Shown in pieces: positions 45,560 through 53,786 of a stretch of DNA of 64,000 nucleotides. The position numbers and the translations under genes are program-made. Every line of letters begins with the position of its first letter. The stretch's first letter is position 1. The notes below the pieces were generated by a model. That model worked only from the letters and a program-made list of their open reading frames with translations, did not search any database and was not told where the DNA came from. Origin of the DNA: Streptomyces canus (GTDB lineage Bacteria > Actinomycetota > Actinomycetes > Streptomycetales > Streptomycetaceae); assembly GCF_041435015.1 (NCBI RefSeq), contig NZ_CP107989.1, positions 2,294,001-2,358,000 on the forward strand, read 5' to 3'.

Positions 45560-47947
45560 TTACGTGCCGGTCAGGTGCTCCGGCCGTACCGGTGTCCTGT
45601 TCAGCTCCAGCCCCGTCGCGTTGCGGATCGCCGCGAGCACGGCCGGGGTCGAGGACAGGGTGGGTGCCTCGCCGACGCCGCGCAGCCCGTACGGCGCGTG
45701 GTCGTCGGCGAGTTCGAGCACGTCGACGGGGATGGTCGGCGTGTCGAGGATCGTGGGGATCAGGTAGTCCGTGAAGGAGGGGTTCCTGACCTTCGCCGTC
45801 TTGGGGTCGACGATGATCTCCTCCATCACCGCGACGCCCAGGCCCTGGGTCGTACCGCCCTGGATCTGGCCGATGACGGACAGCGGGTTCAGCGCCTTGC
45901 CGACGTCCTGCGCACAGGCCAGCTCGATCACCTTGACCAGCCCGAGCTCGGTGTCGACCTCGACGACCGCTCGGTGGGCGGCGAAGGAGTACTGGACGTG
46001 TCCGAAGCCCTGCCCGGTCCGCAGGTCGAAGGGCTCGGTCGGCCGGTGCCGCCACTCCGCCTCGACCTCGACGCTCTCGTCTTCGAGTACGTCGACCAGG
46101 TCCGCGAGGACCTCACCGCCGTCGGTGACGACCTTGCCGCCCTCCAGGAGCAGTTCGGCGGTGGCCCAGGCCGGGTGGTACGAACCGAACTTGCGGCGCC
46201 CGAGCTCCAGCACCTTCTCCCGGACGAGCTCGCAGGAGTTCTTGACGGCGCCGCCGGTGACGTACGTCTGACGGGAGGCCGAGGTCGAACCCGCCGAGCC
46301 CACCTGCGTGTCCGCGGGACGGATGGTCACCTGTGCGACCCCCAGCTCGGTGCGGGCGATCTGCGCGTGGACGGTGACCCCGCCCTGCCCGACCTCCGCC
46401 ATGGCCGTGTGCACGGTGGCGACGGGCTCGCCGCCGACGACCTCCATGCGGACCTTCGCCGTGGAGTAGTCGTCGAACCCCTCGGAGAAGCCGACGTTCT
46501 TGATGCCGACCGCGTAGCCGACACCCCGCACGACGCCTTCACCGTGGGTGGTGTTGGACAGACCGCCCGGCAGCTGCCGTACGTCGGCCTCCTCGCCGGC
46601 CGCGAGCCACTGCTGCTCCGGAGGAAGCGGCATCGCCTTGACGCGGCGCAGCAGTTCGGCGACGGGAGCCGGCGAGTCGACGGGCTGGCCGGTCGGCATG
46701 ATCGTGCCCTGTTCCATGGCGTTCAGCTGCCGGAACTCCACCCGGTCCATGCCCACCGCGTCGGCGAGCTTGTCCATCTGCGCCTCGTAGGCGAAGCACG
46801 CCTGGACCGCGCCGAAGCCGCGCATCGCGCCGCAGGGCGGGTTGTTGGTGTAGAGCGCGAGGGCCTCGATCTCGACGTCGTCGACGACGTACGGCCCGAC
46901 GCCGAGGGAAGCGGCATTGCCGACGACCGCCGGCGAGGCGGAGGCGTAGGCGCCGCCGTCGAGGACGATCCGGCACTTGACGTGCGTCAACCTGCCTTCA
47001 CGCGTGGCCCCGTGCTCGTAGTACAGCTTGGCCGGGTGCCGGTGGACATGCCCGAAGAAGGACTCGAACCGGTTGTAGACGATCTTGACCGGCTTGCCCG
47101 TGCGCAGCGCGAGCAGGCAGGCGTGGATCTGCATCGACAGGTCCTCGCGGCCGCCGAAGGCCCCGCCGACGCCGGACAGCGTCATGCGCACCTTGCGCTC
47201 GGGCAGGCCGAGGACGGGCGCGATCTGCCGCAGGTCGGAGTGCAGCCACTGGGTGGCGATGTAGAGGTGGACGCCACCGTCCTCGTCCGGCACGGCGAGA
47301 CCCGACTCGGGGCCGAGGAAGGCCTGGTCCTGCATACCGAAGGTGTACTCGCCCTTGACGACGAAGTCGGCCTTCCTCGAGGCCTCCTGGACGTCACCGC
47401 GGATGATCGGCTGCCGGTGCACGATGTTCGGGTGCGGGACGTGTCCGACGTGGTGGTCGTCGCGGCCCTCGTGGACGAGGATCGCGTCGGGGGCGGTCGC
47501 GGAGGCCTCGTCGGTGATGACGGGCAGCTCGCGGTACTCGACCTTGATCTTGGCGGCGGCGCGGCGGGCCGTCTCGGGATGGTCGGCGGCGACGATCGCG
47601 ACCGGCTCGCCGTGGTGGCGTACCTTGCCGTGGGCGAGGACCGGGGTGTCCTGGATCTCCAGACCGTAGTTCTTCACCTCGGTCGGCAGGTCGTCGTACG
47701 TCATGACGGCGTACACGCCCGGCAGGGCGAGGGCCTCGCTCGTGTCGATGGACACGATCTCGGCGTGTGCGACCGTCGAGCGGAGGATCTGCCCCCAGAG
47801 CATGTCCTCGTGCCACATGTCGGACGAGTACGCGAACTCGCCGGTGACCTTGAGGGTGCCGTCGGGGCGGAGCGTGGACTCGCCGATGCCGCCCTTGGTC
47901 TTCGAACCCTGGGTGATCTTGGTGGGAGTGCCGTTGGGAGTGGACAC
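45560..47947 (-). CDS. xdhB: Xanthine dehydrogenase-family molybdenum-binding subunit
   Basis: A 795-residue subunit with the aldehyde oxidase/xanthine dehydrogenase fold: YSSDMWHEDMLWGQILRSTV, HHGEPVAIVAADHPETARRA, the molybdopterin loops GVGGAFGGREDLSMQIHACL and CGAMRGFGAVQACFAYEAQM, and the catalytic glutamate in YGLRGVGEAPTLSSTPAVLA. It binds Mo-molybdopterin and hydroxylates a purine. It begins 1 bp after the iron-sulfur gene, as part of the FAD-FeS-Mo trio. The symbol follows common bacterial use, which varies between organisms. Confidence 0.93.
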   Translation of the reverse strand: MSTPNGTPTKITQGSKTKGGIGESTLRPDGTLKVTGEFAYSSDMWHEDMLWGQILRSTVAHAEIVSIDTSEALALPGVYAVMTYDDLPTEVKNYGLEIQDTPVLAHGKVRHHGEPVAIVAADHPETARRAAAKIKVEYRELPVITDEASATAPDAILVHEGRDDHHVGHVPHPNIVHRQPIIRGDVQEASRKADFVVKGEYTFGMQDQAFLGPESGLAVPDEDGGVHLYIATQWLHSDLRQIAPVLGLPERKVRMTLSGVGGAFGGREDLSMQIHACLLALRTGKPVKIVYNRFESFFGHVHRHPAKLYYEHGATREGRLTHVKCRIVLDGGAYASASPAVVGNAASLGVGPYVVDDVEIEALALYTNNPPCGAMRGFGAVQACFAYEAQMDKLADAVGMDRVEFRQLNAMEQGTIMPTGQPVDSPAPVAELLRRVKAMPLPPEQQWLAAGEEADVRQLPGGLSNTTHGEGVVRGVGYAVGIKNVGFSEGFDDYSTAKVRMEVVGGEPVATVHTAMAEVGQGGVTVHAQIARTELGVAQVTIRPADTQVGSAGSTSASRQTYVTGGAVKNSCELVREKVLELGRRKFGSYHPAWATAELLLEGGKVVTDGGEVLADLVDVLEDESVEVEAEWRHRPTEPFDLRTGQGFGHVQYSFAAHRAVVEVDTELGLVKVIELACAQDVGKALNPLSVIGQIQGGTTQGLGVAVMEEIIVDPKTAKVRNPSFTDYLIPTILDTPTIPVDVLELADDHAPYGLRGVGEAPTLSSTPAVLAAIRNATGLELNRTPVRPEHLTGT

Positions 47948-47948
47948 G

Positions 47949-48485
47949 TCAGACCGCCTCTCCCTGCCGGGCGGCCGCGAGGCGGACCGCGTCCATGATC
48001 TTCTCGTATCCGGTGCAGCGGCACAGGTTGCCCGACAGCGCCTCGCGGATGTCCGCGTCGCTCGGGTTGGGGTTGTGCTCCAGCATCTCGTCGGCGGCGA
48101 CCAGCAGCCCCGGCGTGCAGAAGCCGCACTGGACGGCGCCGGCGTCGATGAACGCCTGCTGGACGGGCGAGAGTTCGGTGCCCTCGCCGGTGTGGGAGTC
48201 CTGCCCCGCCGGCGCCTGGTGACCGCACGAACGCTGCTTCGCGTAGTCCGCGAGCCCCTCGACGGTCACGACCTCGCGCCCCTCGACCTGTCCGGCGGCG
48301 ACGAGGCACGAGCACACCGGGACGCCGTCCAGCCGGACCGTGCAGGACCCGCACTCACCCTGCTCGCAGGCGTTCTTCGAACCGGGCAGCCCGAGCCGCT
48401 CCCGCAGCACGTACAGCAGGGACTCGCCCTCCCACACGTCGTCGGCTTCCTGCGGACGTCCGTTGACAGTGAAGTTGACGCGCAT
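47949..48485 (-). CDS. xdhC2: Xanthine dehydrogenase-family [2Fe-2S] subunit
   Basis: A 178-residue subunit with a plant-type [2Fe-2S] N-terminal domain (ACEQGECGSCTVRLDGVPVC) and the second cluster in the four-helix C-terminal domain (VQCGFCTPGLLVAADEMLEH, NLCRCTGYEKIMDAVRLAAA). It carries electrons from the Mo site to FAD. The ATG overlaps the TAA stop of the FAD-subunit gene by one base (TAATG). About 25 residues between the domains (SCGHQAPAGQDSHTGEG) are longer than in the shortest homologues. The symbol is provisional, used only to tell it from the XdhC maturation factor. Confidence 0.9.
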   Translation of the reverse strand: MRVNFTVNGRPQEADDVWEGESLLYVLRERLGLPGSKNACEQGECGSCTVRLDGVPVCSCLVAAGQVEGREVVTVEGLADYAKQRSCGHQAPAGQDSHTGEGTELSPVQQAFIDAGAVQCGFCTPGLLVAADEMLEHNPNPSDADIREALSGNLCRCTGYEKIMDAVRLAAARQGEAV

Positions 48486-49375
48486 TACGCAGCTCCCTCC
48501 GTGGTGGCGGCGGTGCCGCGGTACGACTCCCAGGTCCAGGTCAGGGTGCGGCGGGCCATGATGCCGACCGCGTGGCGGCGGTAGCTCGCCGTGCCCCGGA
48601 CGTCGTCGATCGGGTTGCAGGAGGCGGCGCAGAGGTCCGCGAACTGCTTGGCGACCGAAGGGGTGATGATCTTGCCGTTGTCCCAGAACCCGCCCTCTTC
48701 CAGAGCGGCGTTCAAAAACTCCTCGGCGGCCTTGGCCCGAACGGGTGTGGGAGCGGCCGAACCGATCCCCGTCCGCACGGTCCTCGTCACGGGGTGCAAC
48801 GCGAGCCCGAAGGCGCACACGGCGATGACCATGGCGTTGCGCGTGCCGACCTTGGAGTACTGCTGGGGTCCGTCGGCCTTCTTGATGTGCACGGCGCGGA
48901 TGAGCTCGTCGGCCGCCAGCGCGTTGCGCTTCACGCCGGTGTAGAACGCGTCGATCGGGATGAGCCGCGATCCGCGCACCGACTCGACCTCGACCTCGGC
49001 ACCGGCCGCGAGGAGGGCGGGGTGGGCGTCACCGGCCGGGGAGGCGGTACCGAGGTTGCCGCCGACGCCGCCGCGGTTGCGGATCTGCGGAGAGGCCACG
49101 GTGTGCGAGGCGAGGGCCAGGCCCGGGAGCTCGCCGCGCAGGTCCTCCATGATCCGGGTGTACGGCACGGAGGCGCCGAGCCGCACGGCGTCCTCGCCGA
49201 CCTCCCACTCGGTGAGGTCGCCGACGCGGTTCAGGTCGAGCAGGTACTCGGGCCGCCGATGGTCGAAGTTGATCTCGACCATCACGTCGGTGCCGCCCGC
49301 GATGGGCACAGCGGTGGGGTGCTCGGCCTTGGCGGCGAGCGCCTCCTCCCAGCTGGCGGGGCGAAGGAAGTCCAT
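48485..49375 (-). CDS. xdhA: Xanthine dehydrogenase-family FAD-binding subunit
   Basis: A 296-residue protein of the CoxM/XdhB FAD type: PTAVPIAGGTDVMVEINF for pyrophosphate binding, LGASVPYTRIMEDLRGELPG, ASPQIRNRGGVGGNLGTASP with the second FAD loop and a CO_deh_flav_C end (RTGIGSAAPTPVRAKAAEEF). It passes electrons to NAD+ or another acceptor. It is the first gene of the minus-strand purine operon, facing the PucR gene across a 344-bp intergenic region. Symbol use is provisional. Confidence 0.9.
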   Translation of the reverse strand: MDFLRPASWEEALAAKAEHPTAVPIAGGTDVMVEINFDHRRPEYLLDLNRVGDLTEWEVGEDAVRLGASVPYTRIMEDLRGELPGLALASHTVASPQIRNRGGVGGNLGTASPAGDAHPALLAAGAEVEVESVRGSRLIPIDAFYTGVKRNALAADELIRAVHIKKADGPQQYSKVGTRNAMVIAVCAFGLALHPVTRTVRTGIGSAAPTPVRAKAAEEFLNAALEEGGFWDNGKIITPSVAKQFADLCAASCNPIDDVRGTASYRRHAVGIMARRTLTWTWESYRGTAATTEGAA

Positions 49376-49719
49376 GACCGGCTCTCTTCTTCGTCTTGGG
49401 GGTCGTACGGATCGAGCCAGATCGGGTGCGGCGGGCCCGGCTCGTTCATGTGCTGTTCACGTGGAGTGGAGCCAGTACACAGCGGCGTACTCCGACGGGG
49501 TCAGTCACGGAAACCATGAAGGAGTTGGCTGGTCGGGACCGTCATCTTGTAGATTCGTATGAACGGAGGCCCTCGGTCACCTCCATGTTTTCCTGCGGAA
49601 ACGTTCGACACAGCCCACGTGACCTGGGACACAGCCCCGGGGACGGCACAGACCGCTCCGCACCTCACCGGACCCTTCCTCCATCGTAGATTTCGAGACA
49701 AAGAACGGCGGCGACGAGA
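49376..49719. promoter_or_regulatory. Divergent control region between the xdh operon and pucR
   Basis: No gene is visible in these 344 bp. A TTGGCT (49525-49530) and TGTAGA (49548-49553) with a 17-bp spacer form a candidate rightward promoter. The inverted repeat TTTCC-TGC-GGAAA (49589-49601) is a candidate operator, lying about 120 bp before the pucR start. Together they would let PucR control both itself and the purine operon; this is inference from position. Confidence 0.4.
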
Positions 49720-51393
49720 ATGCGGCTGCGCGCACTGCTGGACACCGACGCGCTGGGCCTGCGGCTGCTCGGCGGCGAGGACGAACTGGATCGCACCGTG
49801 CGCGGGGTGATGACCACGGATCTGCGCGACCCGAGCCGCTACCTCTCGGGCGGGGAACTGGTCCTGACAGGCCTCGCCTGGCGCCGGGACGCCGCCGACT
49901 CGGAGCCTTTCGTACGACTCCTCGTGCAGGCCGGAGTGGCCGGGCTGGCAGCCGGTGAGGCGGAACTGGGCAATGTCCCGGAGGACCTGGTCGTCGCCTG
50001 CGTCCGCCACCGCCTCCCGCTGTTCGCGGTGCACGAGTCGGTGGCCTTCGCGACGATCACCGAACATGTCGTACGGCAGGTCTCGGGGGAGCGGGCCGGC
50101 GACCTGGCGGCCGTGGTGGACCGCCACCGCCGCATGATGACCTCGGGCCCGGCGGGCGGCGGACCGGACGTGGTCCTCGACCTCCTGGGCTCCGACCTGG
50201 ACCTGCGCGCCTGGGTCCTGTCCCCCACCGGCCGTCCGATCGCGGGCCCGAAGGTGGCGGGCCCCGGTCTCCCGGCGGACACCTGCGCGAAGCTCGCGGC
50301 GGAACACCTGGCGGCGGCCCGCACCGGGCGCCGAGGGCCCCACCGGGTCACGCTCGGCTCGTCGACGTACTCCCTCTTCCCGGTCCGCAGCTCCGGCCGC
50401 TCCCCCCAGGCCTCCAGGGACGTACGCGAGACGGTCCTGTCGGACTGGCTGCTGGCGGTGGAGGCGGACGCCGGCGACTGGCCGGAGGAACGCCTGGACC
50501 TCCTGCGGGGCGTCACCCAGCTGATCGCGGTCGAGCGGGACCGCAGGGACGCGGCGCGCACGGTCCGCCGCCGCCTGGCCCAGGAGGTCCTGGAGCTGGT
50601 CCAGACGGGAGCGGCACCGGCCGAGATCGCCGCCCGCCTCAGGGTGGCCGCCCCGGTCCTCCTCCCCGGCCTGGGAGCCGCCCCTCACTGGCAGGTGGTG
50701 GTGGCCCGGGTCGAGTGGCAGGACGGCGACCTGGAGGGCGGGCCCGTGGCCCAGTCGCTCCTGGAGGAGATCCTGGTGGACCCGTCGGCCACGGGCCCCG
50801 AACCGTCCGACCGCATAGCGGTGGCCCACACCGGCGACGAGGCGATCGCCCTGGTCCCCCTCCCGGCGGTGTCCACCGAGCACGACGGCTCCGAGGCCGG
50901 GATCCTGGCGGACGCCCTCCTGGAATCCGTACGGGACCCCCTCTCCGCCGGCCTGGACGACGACGGCAGGGTCACCCTGGGCGTCAGCGCGTCGGTCCAC
51001 TCGGCGGAGGGACTCAGAGGCGCCCTGGAGGAGGCCCGCCACGCCCGCAGGGTGGCGGCGGCCCGCGCCGGCAGGGTCTGCGCGGCAGGCCACCAGGAGC
51101 TGGCCTCACACGTCCTGCTGCTGCCCTTCGTGCCCGACGACGTCCGCCGAGCCTTCACGGCCCGTCTCCTCGACCCGCTCCGCGACTACGACCGCCGCCA
51201 CCGGGCCGAACTCATCCCCACCCTGGAGGCCTTCCTCGACTGCGACGGTTCGTGGACCCGCTGCGCGACCCGTCTCCACCTGCACGTCAACACGCTGCGC
51301 TACCGCGTCGGGCGGATCGAGCAGTTGACGAGCCGGGACCTCTCACGCCTCGAGGACAAGCTGGATTTCTTCCTGGCACTGCGGATGAGCTGA
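49720..51393 (+). CDS. pucR: PucR-family transcriptional regulator of purine catabolism
   Basis: A 557-residue regulator. The N-terminal PucR domain (LRALLDTDALGLRLLGGEDE, YLSGGELVLTGLAWRRDAAD) likely senses a purine breakdown product. The middle part has the degenerate GGDEF-like region found in this family, and the C-terminal HTH_30 domain reads EAFLDCDGSWTRCATRLHLH, VNTLRYRVGRIEQLTSRDLS. PucR activates purine-utilisation genes in Bacillus. Its divergent position to the xanthine dehydrogenase genes makes those the expected target. ATG at 49720. Confidence 0.88.
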   Translation: MRLRALLDTDALGLRLLGGEDELDRTVRGVMTTDLRDPSRYLSGGELVLTGLAWRRDAADSEPFVRLLVQAGVAGLAAGEAELGNVPEDLVVACVRHRLPLFAVHESVAFATITEHVVRQVSGERAGDLAAVVDRHRRMMTSGPAGGGPDVVLDLLGSDLDLRAWVLSPTGRPIAGPKVAGPGLPADTCAKLAAEHLAAARTGRRGPHRVTLGSSTYSLFPVRSSGRSPQASRDVRETVLSDWLLAVEADAGDWPEERLDLLRGVTQLIAVERDRRDAARTVRRRLAQEVLELVQTGAAPAEIAARLRVAAPVLLPGLGAAPHWQVVVARVEWQDGDLEGGPVAQSLLEEILVDPSATGPEPSDRIAVAHTGDEAIALVPLPAVSTEHDGSEAGILADALLESVRDPLSAGLDDDGRVTLGVSASVHSAEGLRGALEEARHARRVAAARAGRVCAAGHQELASHVLLLPFVPDDVRRAFTARLLDPLRDYDRRHRAELIPTLEAFLDCDGSWTRCATRLHLHVNTLRYRVGRIEQLTSRDLSRLEDKLDFFLALRMS

Positions 51394-51520
51394 AACCTGT
51401 GAGACCCCGGACTCCCACGACTTTGTGAATTCCTTCACCCACCCCCTTGGCCGGGCCCGCCGTTTCGTGCTGAGATGCCGCCACCACTCATAGCTCGACG
51501 GCGCGCTCGGGGAGGGCAAC

Positions 51521-52294
51521 GTGGCGTATACCGCCATGTCTGGTAACGGAACGACCGCCGGTGACGATCCACTCCAGACCGCGGTATGGCGGCTGCGCTC
51601 CCGGGCCTGCTGGGCCGACGCGGCCGCCCTGCTCCAACCGGTCACCGCGCAGGCGGCGCTGCAGAGAGCGGCACTTCTGGTGGAACGCTGCCTGTACACG
51701 GAGCAGGGCTGGCCGGAGGCGGAGGACGCGCTGCGCACCGCCGAGGCCCTGGCCCACAGCGACGGCGAACGGGGAGCGGCCGCTTGTGAACGAGGGCAAC
51801 TTGCGTACGCCTCGACGCTCCACGGGGTCCGTGACCGCGCGGACGAGGCGAGGGCGGCGCTGGGCCGTGCGGCGGCGCTGATCCCTCCGGGGGTGGAGGC
51901 GAGGGCACTGCTGGACTTCCGCCGAGGTCTGCTGGCCGAGAACCTGGCCCACGCTCCCCAGGCGGCCCGAGCGGCCTACCGCCGCGCCCACGCGGGCGCC
52001 ACGGCCCACTCCGACCCCCTGCTCCTGTCCTTCACCTGGCGCCACCTCGCCGGACTCGCCCTGCGGGACGGGGAGTTGGCCGAGGCCCGACATGGCTTCG
52101 CCGAATCACTCCGGATCCGGGAGGAGTTGGGCTACCTGGTGGGAACGGCACCGGCCCTCGCGTCCCTCGCGGACGCGGAGGTGGAACCGGAGGCGTCCCG
52201 GCTCCGCGAGGAGGCGAGGCGGTTGTACCGGTTGCTGGGGGGCGTACCCACATGGCTGGCACGGCAGTTGGCTCCGCCGGCGGCCACGGCGTGA
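51521..52294 (+). CDS. Hypothetical TPR-like helical protein
   Basis: A 257-residue Ala/Leu/Arg-rich helical protein. Repeating helix pairs resemble TPR units (ALLVERCLYTEQGWPEAEDA, ALGRAAALIPPGVEARALLD, HLAGLALRDGELAEARHGFA, AEVEPEASRLREEARRLYRL). No catalytic or export motif is seen. TPR proteins act as protein-protein adaptors. It follows pucR in the same direction after 127 bp and may be a separate unit. The GTG at 51521 or the ATG at 51536 could be the start. No named family is recognised. Confidence 0.65.
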   Translation: MAYTAMSGNGTTAGDDPLQTAVWRLRSRACWADAAALLQPVTAQAALQRAALLVERCLYTEQGWPEAEDALRTAEALAHSDGERGAAACERGQLAYASTLHGVRDRADEARAALGRAAALIPPGVEARALLDFRRGLLAENLAHAPQAARAAYRRAHAGATAHSDPLLLSFTWRHLAGLALRDGELAEARHGFAESLRIREELGYLVGTAPALASLADAEVEPEASRLREEARRLYRLLGGVPTWLARQLAPPAATA

Positions 52295-52439
52295 TGTGAG
52301 CCGGGGCGCCTACGGGGGTGTCGGGTCGGCTTGTCGAGCGGGGGCGGGTGAGTGGGGGGCGGGCCGCGTGCGCGGGGCCTGAGCCGGGCGCCTATTGGGG
52401 TGCCACACCGGGTCCTCACGCGTGTGCGGGCCGGTGGGG

Positions 52440-52780
52440 GCTGGTCGCGCAGTTCCCCGCGCCCCTGGGGAGTTGCGGTCACCCGCGCCAGGACGGACCG
52501 TTCGCCACCTCATGCGCCCCGGCGGGCCGTTCGCCGCACCGCGCGCCACGAAGGGCCGGTAGCCGCGTACGGCGGCGAGGGGACGGGGTGGGGGGTGTCC
52601 GCCCGCAGCGGCCGGCGTCCGTTACAGGGCACCACTCAAGGGACCGAGCCGCCGGACCGAGGACGGACACCCCCCACCGCGGCCCCGACCCACACACCAC
52701 CCGCACGCGCTACACCCGCCCCCACCGGGCCCGCAGCTGCGCCGCAGGCATCCAGGGGCGCGGGGAACTGCGCACAACGC
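52440..52780. repeat. Nested inverted repeats in a long intergenic region
   Basis: Between the TPR gene and the GntR gene about 530 bp are non-coding. An outer repeat pair occurs in opposite orientation: GCGCAGTTCCCCGCGCCCCT near 52448 and its complement AGGGGCGCGGGGAACTGCGC near 52755, a motif abundant between Streptomyces genes. An inner pair, GGTGGGGGGTGTCCG near 52588 and its complement CGGACACCCCCCACC near 52663, shares the same axis. The region could fold into a large cruciform or RNA hairpin. Open frames here are low-complexity and I do not call them genes. Confidence 0.75.
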
Positions 52781-52823
52781 CCACCCCCACCGCACCCGCA
52801 CAGGCCCGCCCAACCGCCGGACG

Positions 52824-53687
52824 TCAGGAGCTCCCGGCGAAATGCCCGCCCACCAACCCCCGCACCACATCCAGATCCCGTGCGATCAACGCGTCCAACA
52901 GCGCCGTGTGCTCCGCCGCGTCCGCGATCAGGTCCGCCCGCCCCCGGGCCGCGGAACCACCCAGCAGCGGCCACTGAGACCGCCGGTGCAAGTCCTCCGA
53001 GATCTGCACCAGTTGCTCGTTCCCCGACAGCGACAGCACCGCGCGGTGGAAGGCCCGATCGGCCTCCGCGTACGTCGCCCGGCACCCCGACGACGCCGCC
53101 CGCACGCTCGCCTCCGCCACCGGCCGCAGCTCCGCCCACCGCTCCACCGACACGCTCCGCGCCAGCCGCAGCATCACCGGCACCTCGATCAGCGCCCGCA
53201 CCTCGGCCAACTCGGCCAGCTCACGGGCCCCCCGCTCGACGACCCGGAACCCACGGTTGGGGACAACCTCGACGGCCCCCTCCAAAGCGAGCTGCTGCAT
53301 GGCCTCCCGCACCGGCGTGGCGGACACCCCGAAGCGTTCCCCCAGCGCGGGCGCCGAGTACACCTCACCGGGCCGCAACTCCCCCGTGACCAACGCCGTA
53401 CGCAAGGCATCGAGGATCTGCCCCCGCACGGAGGCCCGCTGGATGACAGGCCGCGGAATCGGCACCTCACTGTGCGTGTGCTCACCCCGGACCCCGGAAC
53501 CCGTCTCGGCCCGGGCCCGCGCAGCATCGGGGGCCCGCATCTGCGGCGGCACCCGAACCGCGCCCACGGCCAGGTCCATGGCCCGCTCCACACCCCCCTT
53601 CCCGGCGGAGCCCTGCGCACCCTGCTTCACGGGTCCTCCTCCGGACGTGTCGGTACTTGGGGTCATTAACGACGGGTTGTTACTCAC
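52824..53687 (-). CDS. GntR-family (FadR/FCD subfamily) transcriptional regulator
   Basis: A 287-residue protein. After an 80-residue disordered Pro/Ala-rich extension there is a winged HTH (RGQILDALRTALVTGELRPG, LGERFGVSATPVREAMQQLA, LEGAVEVVPNRGFRVVERGA). A C-terminal FCD ligand-binding domain follows (LAELAEVRALIEVPVMLRLA, YAEADRAFHRAVLSLSGNEQ, AAEHTALLDALIARDLDVVR). FCD domains bind a metal and organic acids. The long N-terminal extension is unusual; a start at 53666 is also possible. It is divergent from the iron-box promoter and FhuF gene, and no target is evident. Confidence 0.86.
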   Translation of the reverse strand: MSNNPSLMTPSTDTSGGGPVKQGAQGSAGKGGVERAMDLAVGAVRVPPQMRAPDAARARAETGSGVRGEHTHSEVPIPRPVIQRASVRGQILDALRTALVTGELRPGEVYSAPALGERFGVSATPVREAMQQLALEGAVEVVPNRGFRVVERGARELAELAEVRALIEVPVMLRLARSVSVERWAELRPVAEASVRAASSGCRATYAEADRAFHRAVLSLSGNEQLVQISEDLHRRSQWPLLGGSAARGRADLIADAAEHTALLDALIARDLDVVRGLVGGHFAGSS

Positions 53688-53742
53688 CCGTCAAGCACCT
53701 TAGGCGCAGAACGCTCCAGTTCAAATCCCAACGATCCCGGGT

Positions 53743-53759
53743 AAGGTAAGCCTTACCTT
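53743..53759 (+). promoter_or_regulatory. Iron box (DmdR1/IdeR-type operator) upstream of the FhuF-like gene
   Basis: AAGGTAAG and its complement CTTACCTT flank a single central base, a perfect 8-bp-arm palindrome close to the DtxR-family consensus (TTAGGTTAGSCTNACCTAA type). It lies 27 bp upstream of the GTG at 53769 and 44 bp upstream of the ATG at 53787, so it overlaps the expected promoter. Iron-loaded repressor bound here would switch the reductase gene off when iron is plentiful. Confidence 0.8.
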
Positions 53760-53786
53760 TAGACGACTGTGAATCGGTGCCCCCGC

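Noticed and set aside
42997..45774. A 925-codon plus-strand frame opposite XdhC and the permease
   Set aside because: Its composition (Asp/Gly/His/Arg-rich) is typical of antisense frames in high-GC DNA, and clear conserved proteins lie on the minus strand.
52352..53389. A 345-codon plus-strand frame through the inverted-repeat region and GntR gene
   Set aside because: Pro/Ala/Arg/Thr-rich low complexity, crosses the repeat structures, and is antisense to a well-defined GntR/FCD protein.
53710..53735. Possible tRNA T-arm (GTTCAAATCCCAACG)
   Set aside because: No matching T-stem, acceptor stem or anticodon arm can be formed around it.
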